In this document: one piece after another, positions 27,192-35,956 of the stretch | Layout of the letters: each line of letters starts with the position of its first letter | Numbering within the stretch: position 1 is the first letter of the stretch | NCBI GenBank assembly: GCA_903838565.1 | Contig: CAILZB010000060.1 | Span: 186,001-250,000 of the forward strand | Direction: 5' to 3' | Source: an uncultured beta proteobacterium | Lineage (GTDB): Bacteria; Pseudomonadota; Gammaproteobacteria; Burkholderiales; Burkholderiaceae_C | DNA length: 64,000 nt | Translations under genes and position numbers: made by a program | The notes under the pieces: model-generated | The model's input: the letters and a program-made list of their open reading frames with translations, nothing else | What the model was told of the DNA's origin: nothing | Databases searched by the model: none

Positions 27192-29177
27192 TCATATCTG
27201 GGTGAATCCGATTCTCGTCAAGTATCCAAAAGTGGGGTCATAGTATTCCGGGTGGCGCGTGTGATCTGCGGCATCCCCTTCTGGGATGACAATCACCATT
27301 CCCTGCCTGGCACGAGTCATAAGAACTCGGTAAGCGTTCTTCAAATAGGTCTGTCGCTCAGCAAGTTTGATGCGATTCCAGCGCGACCCGACAAATGAAA
27401 AATTCTGCCAGCCTGCATCCGAATATCGAAAATCGGCATCCCATACAAGGCACGCCCAATCAAGCTCAAGTCCTTGTACGTGAAATTCCGTTGCGACGTC
27501 TTCAAGGAAATACGAGGCACGTACATCCTCTTTGCCATCGAGAAACCAATGAACAGGATCGACCGGCGACCGAACGTCGATGGCGTGCGGTTTCAGGCGC
27601 TGTGCCTGCGAAGAGACGACTATCCCATACCGCTCCGTTCCTCGGGCGCGACTTCTCAGCCACTCTTTCGCACGAGAAAGGTCCCTGGTAATGACTATTG
27701 GATAATGGGGGTCGACCATCTTTAGTGTTCGTTGCGCTTCCATTTCATCGCGATCCAAGACCTGTTTAACAAGTGAGGAAACGCGTTCTGCTCGAAACGA
27801 GCGCATTGAAACTCCGAGGTGCAAATCGTCGTTGAACTTGACGTTTGACCGATCAGCCAATGCGCTGAGAACAACTCCAGCGCCATATTCTTCTTCGTGC
27901 AAACGCGAGGAAATATGTATATCCCAATCTGGGAATGAACGCTGTAGTGCTTCGATCCATTCGCGAATTCCCGCCTCGCCGGTGTTGATCTCCCGCCCGC
28001 CGCCAACCAGGCAAATAACCACGGCCCAGTCCTTATGTCGGTCCAGACAGGAAATCAGAAACTCTGGCTCCGACTGACCGAAGTTCGGTCTTTGCTTCTT
28101 GCGCAGCATGAATGCAGCCGTCTGTTCGAGGTTCCACGCTCGCTGAGCCTCGTCAAAAATCGCAACATGTTCCGATGGTGGATTGTGTTGATCAATGAGG
28201 CATTCATCTCGAAAGTGATGGACGTTCTGAATGAGCGCTTTGACTTCACTAAGCGCCACCCCCTTCTTTAGTTTGCGCCCGGCTTCAGCCTCGCGCTCAA
28301 CCCGGTCTCGTGCCAGGGCCTCCCTGAGAATCGCAACCAATGGGCCGTTTCCAGAAAGAAAAACACTGTGAAGGTCACTGTCCTTGTCGCTATGCGTTGT
28401 TGCGACATTCAGCCCTACAAGCGTCTTGCCTGCACCGGGGACGCCCGTAACAAAGCACACTGCTTTTCTCGATGCCCGCCTGGCCGAATCGATCACTTCG
28501 GAAAGCGCTGCTGAGGTCTTTATGAGATTGACCGCGCCAGCATCACTGCGCGAAATGTCGGCGACAGCGTGGCCACCGTACAAGGCCAGTGCAGCTTCAA
28601 TGATGGTTGGCGTAGGACGGTAGCGCCCGGCTTCCCACTCGGCAGAATCGATGATGGGACCGTCGCAAAACGAGAGCACAGCATCTATGACTTCACGAAG
28701 TTGATCGGTCGACGCCTTGATGGGCAGAAGTACGCCGTCATTTTGCAAAGTTGTTCGAACAGTCCAATGTGCGACCTTTGCTCTCGTTGCGATAAGAATT
28801 GGTGCAACCGGCTTATGGTGTGTGGTTTCGTGAAAATTCTTGAGGTCTACCGCGTAGTCAAATACTTGGTCAATCGCGCTTCCCGAGAAGGTAGCTTCTC
28901 CAACCTTGAATTCGATGACGAAGATGACTTGGTCGATCACCAGCAAAACGTCGATCCGCTTTCCGAGGCGCGGAACTCCATACTCAAAATAGACTTTTCC
29001 TCGTCCGCAGTAGGGTTCCAGCGTGACCGAAAGAATTCGGATTTGCTCCAGCCATGCGTCGCGCTGGGTTGCCTCAATCGGGAACGGACTGCCACGAGTG
29101 AGGTTGCCGAGGATCGCGTCAGATGGGCGATGCAAGAAGTCTTCGATCAAGTCAAAGTAGTACGCGCGATCGGTCAT
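27192..29177 (-). CDS. PD-(D/E)XK nuclease fused to a DUF2075 (Schlafen group 3-like) helicase
   Basis: A 661-residue protein. The N-terminal domain has E65, D76, E89-x-K91 (VIEFK) and Q104xxxY108, which fit a RecB/Cas4-like PD-(D/E)XK nuclease. The second part is DUF2075: Walker A GVPGAGKT at 245-252, Walker B FDEAQ at 341-345, a [12 protein letters not shown] segment and the superfamily 1-like [19 protein letters not shown] near residues 620-640. DUF2075 corresponds to the helicase domain of Schlafen group 3 proteins. Its GC content is visibly lower and its codon use differs from the neighbours, which suggests recent transfer. A defence role is possible but not shown. No strong ribosome-binding site precedes the ATG. 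Confidence 0.88.
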   Translation of the reverse strand: MTDRAYYFDLIEDFLHRPSDAILGNLTRGSPFPIEATQRDAWLEQIRILSVTLEPYCGRGKVYFEYGVPRLGKRIDVLLVIDQVIFVIEFKVGEATFSGSAIDQVFDYAVDLKNFHETTHHKPVAPILIATRAKVAHWTVRTTLQNDGVLLPIKASTDQLREVIDAVLSFCDGPIIDSAEWEAGRYRPTPTIIEAALALYGGHAVADISRSDAGAVNLIKTSAALSEVIDSARRASRKAVCFVTGVPGAGKTLVGLNVATTHSDKDSDLHSVFLSGNGPLVAILREALARDRVEREAEAGRKLKKGVALSEVKALIQNVHHFRDECLIDQHNPPSEHVAIFDEAQRAWNLEQTAAFMLRKKQRPNFGQSEPEFLISCLDRHKDWAVVICLVGGGREINTGEAGIREWIEALQRSFPDWDIHISSRLHEEEYGAGVVLSALADRSNVKFNDDLHLGVSMRSFRAERVSSLVKQVLDRDEMEAQRTLKMVDPHYPIVITRDLSRAKEWLRSRARGTERYGIVVSSQAQRLKPHAIDVRSPVDPVHWFLDGKEDVRASYFLEDVATEFHVQGLELDWACLVWDADFRYSDAGWQNFSFVGSRWNRIKLAERQTYLKNAYRVLMTRARQGMVIVIPEGDAADHTRHPEYYDPTFGYLTRIGFTQI

Positions 29178-29231
29178 ATAAACCCGCTAATCGGCAGCGA
29201 TTGATGGTCGGAGGGCGCAGGTGACCGGTAC

Positions 29232-29588
29232 TCACGCCTTCTTCAGGAAGCACGCCTTGAGCATGAAGCTGCCGGCGTCCATCTTGCAGTCCACCTCGTG
29301 GTCGCCGGCATCTTGCGGCAGGCGGATGCTCTTGACCTTGCTGCCTTTCTTGAGCACGGTGGACGAGCCCTTGACCTTCAGATCCTTGATCAGGATGACG
29401 GAGTCGCCGTCGGCCAGCGGGTTGCCGTTGGCGTCGCGCACCACGCCGTCCGAGGTGGCGCCTTCCTCCTCAGCGCTGGGCGCGGTGGCCGGCCACTCGT
29501 AGGCGCAGTCCGGGCAGATGAAGTTGTCGCCGTCGACGTAGGTGTTTTCGAGGCCGCATTGGGGGCAGGGTGTGAGGGTGTGGGTCAT
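29232..29588 (-). CDS. YjdM/PhnA-type zinc-ribbon protein
   Basis: A 118-residue cytoplasmic protein with an N-terminal zinc ribbon (C8, C11, C25, C28) and the C-terminal YjdM domain (DSVILIKDLKVKGSSTVLKKG). The family was once called PhnA, but no phosphonoacetate hydrolase activity is established for this type. The ATG at 29588 is chosen because the family begins right before the ribbon; an ATG at 29606 is in frame. It forms the right border of the low-GC accessory stretch. Confidence 0.9.
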   Translation of the reverse strand: MTHTLTPCPQCGLENTYVDGDNFICPDCAYEWPATAPSAEEEGATSDGVVRDANGNPLADGDSVILIKDLKVKGSSTVLKKGSKVKSIRLPQDAGDHEVDCKMDAGSFMLKACFLKKA

Positions 29589-29662
29589 GCCCCGATTATT
29601 CAGCACTCGCGCCCGAATCCTTGGCCACCTTGATCCATTGGGTGGTTTCGGCGCGGAGTACG

Positions 29663-30469
29663 TCAGCGTGCAGCCGGCGCCACCGTGCCGCGCAGACCCA
29701 CCCGCTGCACCGCCTGCGTCACGCGAGCCTGCGCTTTCATGTCGGCAACAAAGCGCTGCAGCCAGGGCGCGGCCTGTGCCCGCCCCTTGGGCAGTGCGAT
29801 CGCGAAATGCTCCAGGCCCCAGTGCCCGTCGAGCACACGCGCGCCCGGCAGATCGTCGGACATCTCGAACAGTATGGCCTTGTTCGTGGCGAAGGCTTCG
29901 AGCTGGCCCGAAGCCAGCATCGCGATCGCGCTCTTGAGCGTGGGCGTGCGCACCATGAGCGCGTGCTGGAACTCGCCCGCGAGCTCGCGCTCGGTCGAGC
30001 TGCCCTGGCTCACGCCGATGCGTGTGCCCGGACGGTCCACATCGGCCTGCGTTGCGATCGATGAAGCGGCGGGAACCAGATAACCCTTTTCCACCTCCAG
30101 CAGGGTGGATGAGAAATCCATGTCCTGCAGGCGCTCAGGCGTTTCGTTCGTGAACGACGCGTCCACCTGGCCCGACTTCACTGCCGTCAACACATCGGCG
30201 TTCTTCAGGAACACCACCGGCTCGAAAGGAACACCCAGGCGCCGTGCCATCTCTGCGCCCAGATCGAATCCCAGCCCCTTGGCGGTCCCGGAAGCGGGGT
30301 CGCCGATGAGGGACGTGGGGCTGCCCGGATAAAGCCCGACGCGCAACTTGCCGCTGGGCGCCAGCACTTGCGCCATCGAGGACGCAAGCGGCGCACTGGT
30401 GCAGCCGGCCGTCAGCGCTGCCACCAGCGCCATGACCCCGAAGACCAGGGTGGACAATCTTTTCGTCAT
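29663..30469 (-). CDS. Substrate-binding lipoprotein, SBP_bac_3 family
   Basis: A 268-residue periplasmic binding protein with a lipoprotein signal (lipobox LTAGC, Cys23). The family pattern starts at GKLRVGLYPGSPTSLIG, with KGLGFDLGAEMARRLGVPFEPV and SGQVDASFTNETPER matching polar amino acid-type receptors. No ABC permease or ATPase lies nearby, so it is an orphan receptor. It follows the amidohydrolase gene on the same strand by 37 bases and is probably the last gene of that operon. Confidence 0.85.
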   Translation of the reverse strand: MTKRLSTLVFGVMALVAALTAGCTSAPLASSMAQVLAPSGKLRVGLYPGSPTSLIGDPASGTAKGLGFDLGAEMARRLGVPFEPVVFLKNADVLTAVKSGQVDASFTNETPERLQDMDFSSTLLEVEKGYLVPAASSIATQADVDRPGTRIGVSQGSSTERELAGEFQHALMVRTPTLKSAIAMLASGQLEAFATNKAILFEMSDDLPGARVLDGHWGLEHFAIALPKGRAQAAPWLQRFVADMKAQARVTQAVQRVGLRGTVAPAAR

Positions 30470-30506
30470 GGCGAGCTCGCTCGGGGTCTTGGGTGATGGC
30501 GCGGCG

Positions 30507-31481
30507 TCAGGACTCGAACTGATACAGGCGCATCGGGTTCTCCACCAGCAGCTTGCGCTGCAGCGCAGCGTCCGGCGTGTACAAGGGGATCAGATCCACC
30601 AGTGCGCCGTCGTTGGGCATGGTCTTGACGTTCGGATGCGGCCAGTCCGTTCCCCACAGCACCCGGTCCGGCGCCGTCGCTATCAGGCGGGATGCGAACG
30701 GCGCTGCGTCGTGAAACGGTGCGCCCAGCGATGACACCCGTTCGGCACCGCTGATCTTGACGTAGCACCGCGGGTCGCGGCGCAGCAGATCGAGCAGGAT
30801 CTGGAACGGCTTTTGTTCCAGCCCGTCTTTGGCCTCCACGCGCCCCATGTGGTCGATGATGTAGGGCACCGGCAGGCGGTCCAGCAACGGGTAGAACTGC
30901 GGCAGGTCGATGGCGTCGAAATGCAGGTCCAGATGCCAGCCCAGCTTGGCGATCCTGGCCACCGTGCGGTCGAACACCGCCATGTCGGGGAATCCGCCCA
31001 GGTGCTTCACGAAGTTGAAGCGGCAACCGCGAATGCCGCCCCGATCCAGCTCGCGCAGCTCGGCGTCCGAGGTCGCATCATCGACGTTCGCGATGCCGCG
31101 GTAGCGCCCCTTGCTGGCGGCGATGGCGTCCACGACCACGCGGTTGTCGCTGCCGTAGAGGCTGGCGTTGACGATCACGGCGCGCTCGATGCCGATCTTC
31201 GCGTGCAGCGCGGCAAACGCCTCCAGGCCCGAATCGGGCGGCGTGTAGCTGCGCTTGGGCGAGTAGGGGTAGCGCGCTGCCGGTCCGAAGATATGGCAGT
31301 GCGTGTCGCAGGAGACCGGCGGCGCCTTGAAGGCCGGTGTCCGGGTGTCCGGATCCGGCCCGGGAATGCCCGGGATCTCCTTGCGCGGGGCGGAACCGAC
31401 AGCCTGCGCGGCTGCGCCGCCAGCCGTCAGCGCCGTCGCCGCGATCGCGGCCAGCTGATTCAATGCGTCTCTTCTTTTCAT
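30507..31481 (-). CDS. Exported amidohydrolase (2-pyrone-4,6-dicarboxylate lactonase-like)
   Basis: A TIM-barrel amidohydrolase of 324 residues. An N-terminal RR-containing signal (MKRRDALNQLAAIAATALTAGGAAAQ) suggests Tat or Sec export. The metal motif DTHCHIFGP is near residue 60, IDHMGR and the late GTDWPHPN also match the LigI-like family (AMH_2), which opens lactones of dicarboxylic acids. The ATG at 31481 overlaps the dctA stop by 4 bases. Export is unusual for this family. The dicarboxylate carrier next door supports an acidic substrate, by inference. Confidence 0.87.
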   Translation of the reverse strand: MKRRDALNQLAAIAATALTAGGAAAQAVGSAPRKEIPGIPGPDPDTRTPAFKAPPVSCDTHCHIFGPAARYPYSPKRSYTPPDSGLEAFAALHAKIGIERAVIVNASLYGSDNRVVVDAIAASKGRYRGIANVDDATSDAELRELDRGGIRGCRFNFVKHLGGFPDMAVFDRTVARIAKLGWHLDLHFDAIDLPQFYPLLDRLPVPYIIDHMGRVEAKDGLEQKPFQILLDLLRRDPRCYVKISGAERVSSLGAPFHDAAPFASRLIATAPDRVLWGTDWPHPNVKTMPNDGALVDLIPLYTPDAALQRKLLVENPMRLYQFES

Positions 31482-32791
31482 GCTGTTGACTCCTTGGGGG
31501 AATTCAGATCGGGAGATCCGCCGTTCAGAACGCGCGTGAGTTGGCTGTGGTCGAGCGCGCCTTCCCACTTGGAAATGACGAGGGTGGCGACGGCGTTGCC
31601 GATCAGGTTCGTGGGCACCAGCCCTTCAGCCAGCAACCGGTGCACGCCCAGCACCAGCGCCACGCTGGCCACCGGAATCGAACCCACGGTGGACAGCGTG
31701 GCGGCCAGCACCACAAAGGCCGCACCGGCCACGCCGGCCGCGCCCTTGGACGTGAGCAGCAGCACGGCGAGCAGTCCGACCTGCTGATACAGGTCCAGCG
31801 GCGTGTTCGTCGCCTGCGCCAGGAACACGCTGACCGCGGCCAGATAGAGGCAGGTGCCATCCAGGTTGAAGGAGTAGCCGGTGGGGATCACCAGCCCCAC
31901 GACGCTGGACTTGCACCCCAGCTGCTCCATCTTGATCAGCATGCGCGGCAACACCGCCTCGGAGGAGGTGGTGGCGAAGCAGATCAGTATCTCCTCGCGC
32001 AGGAAGCGCATGAGCTTGAACAGGCTGAAGCCGCACAGCCTGGACAACGGTGCCAGCACCAGGAAGATGAAGACCAGGCAGATCACGTAGAAACACAGCA
32101 GCAGATTGCCCAGTGAGACCAGCGACGAGGCGCCGTATTTGCCCACGGTGAAGGCGATCGCGCCAAAGGCGCCGATGGGCGCGGCCCACATCACGATGGC
32201 GACGGCCGAAAACAGCATCTGCGAGACCAGATCGAGCAGCTTGAGCAGGGGTTTGCCATGCTCTCCCAGCGCGATCAGCGTGCTGCCAAAGAGCACCGAA
32301 ACGAACAGCACCTGGAGCACGTTGCCTTCGGCAAACGATCCGACGATGGTCGAAGGGATGATGTTCAGCAGGAACGGCACCACGCCTTGCGCCGCCGCCT
32401 GACCGGTGTAGGCCTTGACCGAACCGGCGTCCAGGCTGGACGCGTTGATGTTCATGCCGGCGCCGGGCTGCCACAGATTCACGATCACCAGCGCCACGAT
32501 CAGCGCCACGCTGGTCACGACCTCGAAGTAGATCAGCGCCTTGATCGCGACCTTGCCCACGCGGGAGACGTCGTCCATCTTCGCAATACCCAGCACCACG
32601 GTGCAAAAGATGATGGGCGCGATCAGCATGCGGATGAGCTTGATGAAGGCGTCGCCCAGCGGCTGCATGTTCTGCCCTGCGCTCGGGTAATAGTGGCCCA
32701 GCGCGACACCGAGCACCATCGCCAGCAGCACCTGGACCCAGAGCTGCCTGAACCAGCGGCGCGGTCCCGCAGAAGTTGTTGGTGCGAGCAT
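31478..32791 (-). CDS. dctA: Dicarboxylate/amino acid:cation symporter, DctA type
   Basis: Inner-membrane carrier of 437 residues of the DAACS (SLC1-like) family. The hallmark motifs are in place: IPTGYSFNLDGT, TSKGAAGVAGAAFVVLAATL, and the SSEAVLPRML serine-rich hairpin. The family takes up succinate, malate and fumarate with protons or sodium. It starts one base after the Bug receptor stop and ends over the amidohydrolase start, so translation is coupled in this cluster. Substrate choice in this context is unknown. Confidence 0.92.
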   Translation of the reverse strand: MLAPTTSAGPRRWFRQLWVQVLLAMVLGVALGHYYPSAGQNMQPLGDAFIKLIRMLIAPIIFCTVVLGIAKMDDVSRVGKVAIKALIYFEVVTSVALIVALVIVNLWQPGAGMNINASSLDAGSVKAYTGQAAAQGVVPFLLNIIPSTIVGSFAEGNVLQVLFVSVLFGSTLIALGEHGKPLLKLLDLVSQMLFSAVAIVMWAAPIGAFGAIAFTVGKYGASSLVSLGNLLLCFYVICLVFIFLVLAPLSRLCGFSLFKLMRFLREEILICFATTSSEAVLPRMLIKMEQLGCKSSVVGLVIPTGYSFNLDGTCLYLAAVSVFLAQATNTPLDLYQQVGLLAVLLLTSKGAAGVAGAAFVVLAATLSTVGSIPVASVALVLGVHRLLAEGLVPTNLIGNAVATLVISKWEGALDHSQLTRVLNGGSPDLNSPKESTA

Positions 32792-32792
32792 C

Positions 32793-33764
32793 TCAGTCGG
32801 GCTTGATGTTGGCCGCCTTGATGACCCGGCCCCAGTGGCCGGTCTCGGCGCGAATGAAGTCGGCAAACTGTGCCGAACTTCCTGCCTTGACGACGACGCC
32901 CAATTCGCCCAGACGTTCCTGCAACTCGGGCTCGGCCAGAACCTTCTGCAGTTCCGCATTGACGCGCTGCACGACGCTTTGCGGTGTGGCCGCCGGCGCC
33001 ACCAATCCCCACCAGACCGAGACTTCAAAACCGGGCAGCCCCGACTCGGCCACGGTGGGCACCTCGGGCAGCAGCGCCAGGCGCGTGGGGCTGGCAACGG
33101 CCAGGGCGCGCAGCTTGTGCGCGCGCACCTGAGAAATCACCTCGACCGGGTTCAGCGGCATGAAGGAGATGCGCTCCCCCAGCAGATCGGTGAGCGCCGG
33201 TGCGCCGCCCTTGTACGGCACGTGCAGCACGTCGATGTGGGCCGCCTGCTTCAGCGCTTCGCCCGCGAGATGGCCCGAACTGCCGTTGCCGGCGGAGGCG
33301 TAGCTCAGCTTGCCGGGCTCGGCCTTGGCCTGGGCCAGCAGATCCTTGAAGGTCTTGGCAGGGGACGACGCGGGCACGACCAGCACCAGCGGCGCCTGGC
33401 CGATCTGGCCCACCGGCGCGAAGTCACGCTGCGGATCAAACGTGAGCGACGAGAACAGGCTAGCGTTGGTGGCCAGGGCGTTGGCCGTCATGAGCAGCGT
33501 GTAGCCGTCGGGTGCGGCCCTGGCGACCGCGTCCATGCCGATGTTGGCGCTGGCGCCGGGCTTGTTGTCGACGATCACGGTCTGACCCAGACGCAGTGCC
33601 AGCTTTTGCCCGGTGAGTCGTGCGATGGTGTCCACTGCGCCGCCGGCGGCATAGGGCACGACGATGTGGATGGGTTTGGCCGGCCACGCCTGGGCCAGCG
33701 CAGGGGAAGTGCAAACGGCGCAGCCAAGCGCCAGCATCAAGGTGGCAATGCCAATTTTTTTCAC
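32793..33764 (-). CDS. Bug-family (TctC-like) tripartite tricarboxylate receptor
   Basis: Periplasmic solute receptor of 323 residues with signal peptide (KKIGIATLMLALGCAVCTSPALAQ). The family signature WPAKPIHIVVPYAAGGAVDTIAR and NKPGASANIGMDAVARAAPDGYT are present. The initiator is a GTG at 33764 preceded by AGGA. No TctA/TctB membrane partners are nearby; the family is greatly expanded as orphans in Burkholderiales. It is one base from dctA, so it may hand substrates to a carrier other than Tct, or act in sensing. Confidence 0.92.
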   Translation of the reverse strand: MKKIGIATLMLALGCAVCTSPALAQAWPAKPIHIVVPYAAGGAVDTIARLTGQKLALRLGQTVIVDNKPGASANIGMDAVARAAPDGYTLLMTANALATNASLFSSLTFDPQRDFAPVGQIGQAPLVLVVPASSPAKTFKDLLAQAKAEPGKLSYASAGNGSSGHLAGEALKQAAHIDVLHVPYKGGAPALTDLLGERISFMPLNPVEVISQVRAHKLRALAVASPTRLALLPEVPTVAESGLPGFEVSVWWGLVAPAATPQSVVQRVNAELQKVLAEPELQERLGELGVVVKAGSSAQFADFIRAETGHWGRVIKAANIKPD

Positions 33765-33783
33765 GGTGTGTTCCTGTGGAATG

Positions 33784-34614
33784 TTAAAACTCGGCCTTCT
33801 CGCCAGGCTTGAGCGCGAGCACCTGGGTGCTGCCCTGTCCCAGCGCCTGCACGAATTCGGGCGCCGTGCCCTTGGCCAGCGGATTGGTGCCGTAGTGCAT
33901 GGGGATGACGAACTTGGGGCGCAGCCACTCGCGCGTCGCATAGGCCGCTTCCACCGGCCCCAGGGTGAAGTTGCCGCCGATCGGAATCAGCAGCACATCG
34001 GGCTTGTAGTACTCGCCGATGAACTTCATGTCCATGAACAACCCGGTGTCGCCGGTGTGGTAAATCTTCAACCCGTTTTCCAGTTCGATGATGAAGCCCA
34101 CGGGCTCGCCTCCCACGTGCACCTCGTCCAGCCCCGTCGTAGGGTTCTTCCAGACAAACAGCGACGAGTGCTCGGCGTGCACCGCGGTGATCTTGATGCC
34201 GGGCACGTCGGCGAAGGGCGTGACGCTACCGCTCTTGTTCATGCGCGGCGCCAGTTCGGGAGGCAGCACCTTGAGCACCGTCAGCGTCTGGTTCAGGTCG
34301 CCCGGCGCCAACACCCTTGCCTGGTTCAGCAGCGCCAGCGCGGGTGCGTCGGCGATATGGTCGAAGTGACCGTGCGTGACCAGGATCAGGTCGACCTTGC
34401 CCAGCTTGGCCAGGTCCTTGTACTGCTGCGGCGTGGATGGATTGGTGCGCAGCCAGGGGTCGATCACGATCACCTTGCCAGTGGGCGTGGTCAGGCGAAA
34501 GGCGGATTGCCCCAGCCACAGCAGTTCGGCCTTGCCGGTTTGCGCCAGCCCCAGGCTGGTGGCGCAGACCAGGGCCGCAGCGGCGAGCACTCGGGTAAAG
34601 AGGGAAAATGGCAT
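33784..34614 (-). CDS. Exported metallo-beta-lactamase-fold hydrolase (UPF0173-like)
   Basis: A 276-residue protein. A signal peptide (MPFSLFTRVLAAAALVCATSLGLAQ) is followed by an MBL fold with metal motif THGHFDHIAD (H81, H83, D85, H86), and IYHTGDTGLF as a later motif. UPF0173-type members are usually cytosolic, so export is notable. The ATG at 34614 has an AGGAA Shine-Dalgarno. It is the first gene of a minus-strand series with the Bug receptor, dctA, amidohydrolase and binding lipoprotein. An ester, amide or lactone substrate is plausible but not shown. Confidence 0.88.
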   Translation of the reverse strand: MPFSLFTRVLAAAALVCATSLGLAQTGKAELLWLGQSAFRLTTPTGKVIVIDPWLRTNPSTPQQYKDLAKLGKVDLILVTHGHFDHIADAPALALLNQARVLAPGDLNQTLTVLKVLPPELAPRMNKSGSVTPFADVPGIKITAVHAEHSSLFVWKNPTTGLDEVHVGGEPVGFIIELENGLKIYHTGDTGLFMDMKFIGEYYKPDVLLIPIGGNFTLGPVEAAYATREWLRPKFVIPMHYGTNPLAKGTAPEFVQALGQGSTQVLALKPGEKAEF

Positions 34615-34765
34615 GGCTTGGTTCCTGTCATGTGTGGTGGCGCTGGGGTCCACGGACATCATAGGGAACTCGCGCCACAAGGCAGATGCCATTTCCCGCT
34701 ACGAGCTATAGCAATTTCTTATACGCCGGCGACCGGCGGCCAGGGTCTGCCGCCAATGTCCAGGC

Positions 34766-35863
34766 TCAGTACAGCGTGCCCAACGCGGCCGGCGAGAAGT
34801 CCAGCAACTCGTCGCGGCGGCCGTCACGCACTTTTTGCACCCACTGCGGGTCGTTGATCAACGCGCGTCCCACCGCAACCAGATCGAAGTCTCCGCGATC
34901 GAAGCGGCGCAGCAGTTCGTCCAGCGGTGCAGGTTGCGACGACTCACCGCCGAAGGCAGCCAGGAATTCTCCCGACAGGCCGACCGAGCCGACGGTGATC
35001 GTGGGCTTTCCCGTGAGCTTCTTGGCCCAGCCGGCAAAGTTCAGATCCGAGCCTGCAAACTCCGGCTCCCAGAAGCGCCGCTGCGAGCAATGGAAGATGT
35101 CGGCGCCGGCGTCGGCCAGCGGTTGCAGCCAGGCTTCCATTTCCTGCGGCGTCCTGGCCATCTGCACCGTGTAATCCTGCTGCTTCCACTGCGACAGGCG
35201 GATGATCACGGGATAGTCAGGGCCGACCTCGGCACGCACCGCGCGCAGGATCTCGGCGGCGAATTTGCCGCGCTGCGGCAGCGTCGCACCGCCAAAACTG
35301 TCGCTGCGATGGTTGGTTCCATCCCAGAAGAACTGGTCGATCAGGTAACCGTGGGCGCCATGCAATTCGATCGCATCAAAGCCCAGTCGCTTGGCGTCAC
35401 CGGCGGCGCGCGCAAAGGCCGCGATGGTGTCGGCAATGGATTCATCGCTCATCGCCGTGCCGTAGGGCTTGCCCGGTGCGGCCAGCCCCGACGGGGAGTC
35501 GATCGGCTCCGGCACGGCCCAATCAGTGCGACGGTTGCGCACCGCGCCCACATGCCAGAGCTGCGGCGCCATCACGCCGCCGGCGGCATGCACGGTGTCG
35601 ATCACCTGTTTCCAGGCTGGCAGGGCATCGCCCCAGAAACGCGGCACCTTGGGGTCGTTCGAGGAGGAAGGGCGCTCGATCACCGTGCCCTCGGAAATGA
35701 TCAGACCGACGGCGGCAGCGGCGCGGCGCTGGTAGTACTCGGTCACTTCCTTCGTCGGAATACCCCCTGGCGAAAAGGAACGGGTCATGGGCGCCATGAC
35801 GATGCGGTTGGGCAGCTTCAGGGTCTTGCACTGGAACGGGCTAAACAGGGAATTCAGAGGCAT
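34766..35863 (-). CDS. NADH:flavin oxidoreductase, old yellow enzyme family
   Basis: FMN-dependent TIM-barrel ene-reductase of 365 residues. Start MPLNSLFSPFQCKTLKLPNRIVMAPMTRSF is typical. HGAHGYLIDQFFWDGTNHRSDSFGG holds the substrate and FMN-binding residues and VGRALINDPQWVQKV the C-terminal FMN site. The ATG at 35863 has AAGGA upstream. The in-frame extension upstream is not family-like. It may be involved in reducing unsaturated carbonyl or nitro compounds. Divergence from typical members was not assessed. Confidence 0.92.
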   Translation of the reverse strand: MPLNSLFSPFQCKTLKLPNRIVMAPMTRSFSPGGIPTKEVTEYYQRRAAAAVGLIISEGTVIERPSSSNDPKVPRFWGDALPAWKQVIDTVHAAGGVMAPQLWHVGAVRNRRTDWAVPEPIDSPSGLAAPGKPYGTAMSDESIADTIAAFARAAGDAKRLGFDAIELHGAHGYLIDQFFWDGTNHRSDSFGGATLPQRGKFAAEILRAVRAEVGPDYPVIIRLSQWKQQDYTVQMARTPQEMEAWLQPLADAGADIFHCSQRRFWEPEFAGSDLNFAGWAKKLTGKPTITVGSVGLSGEFLAAFGGESSQPAPLDELLRRFDRGDFDLVAVGRALINDPQWVQKVRDGRRDELLDFSPAALGTLY

Positions 35864-35956
35864 GGAGAGTCCTTGGACGGTGAGCGCCGCGGTGGGCGAA
35901 AAAGCAATTTTTATTCTATCGGTTGCGCGCTGGGGCACGCGTCGCCGACGTGGCAC

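Noticed and set aside
27234-27240. GGGGTCA near the 3' end of the nuclease-helicase gene as another copy of the lipB repeat
   Set aside because: Only seven bases match and no inverted arms are present.
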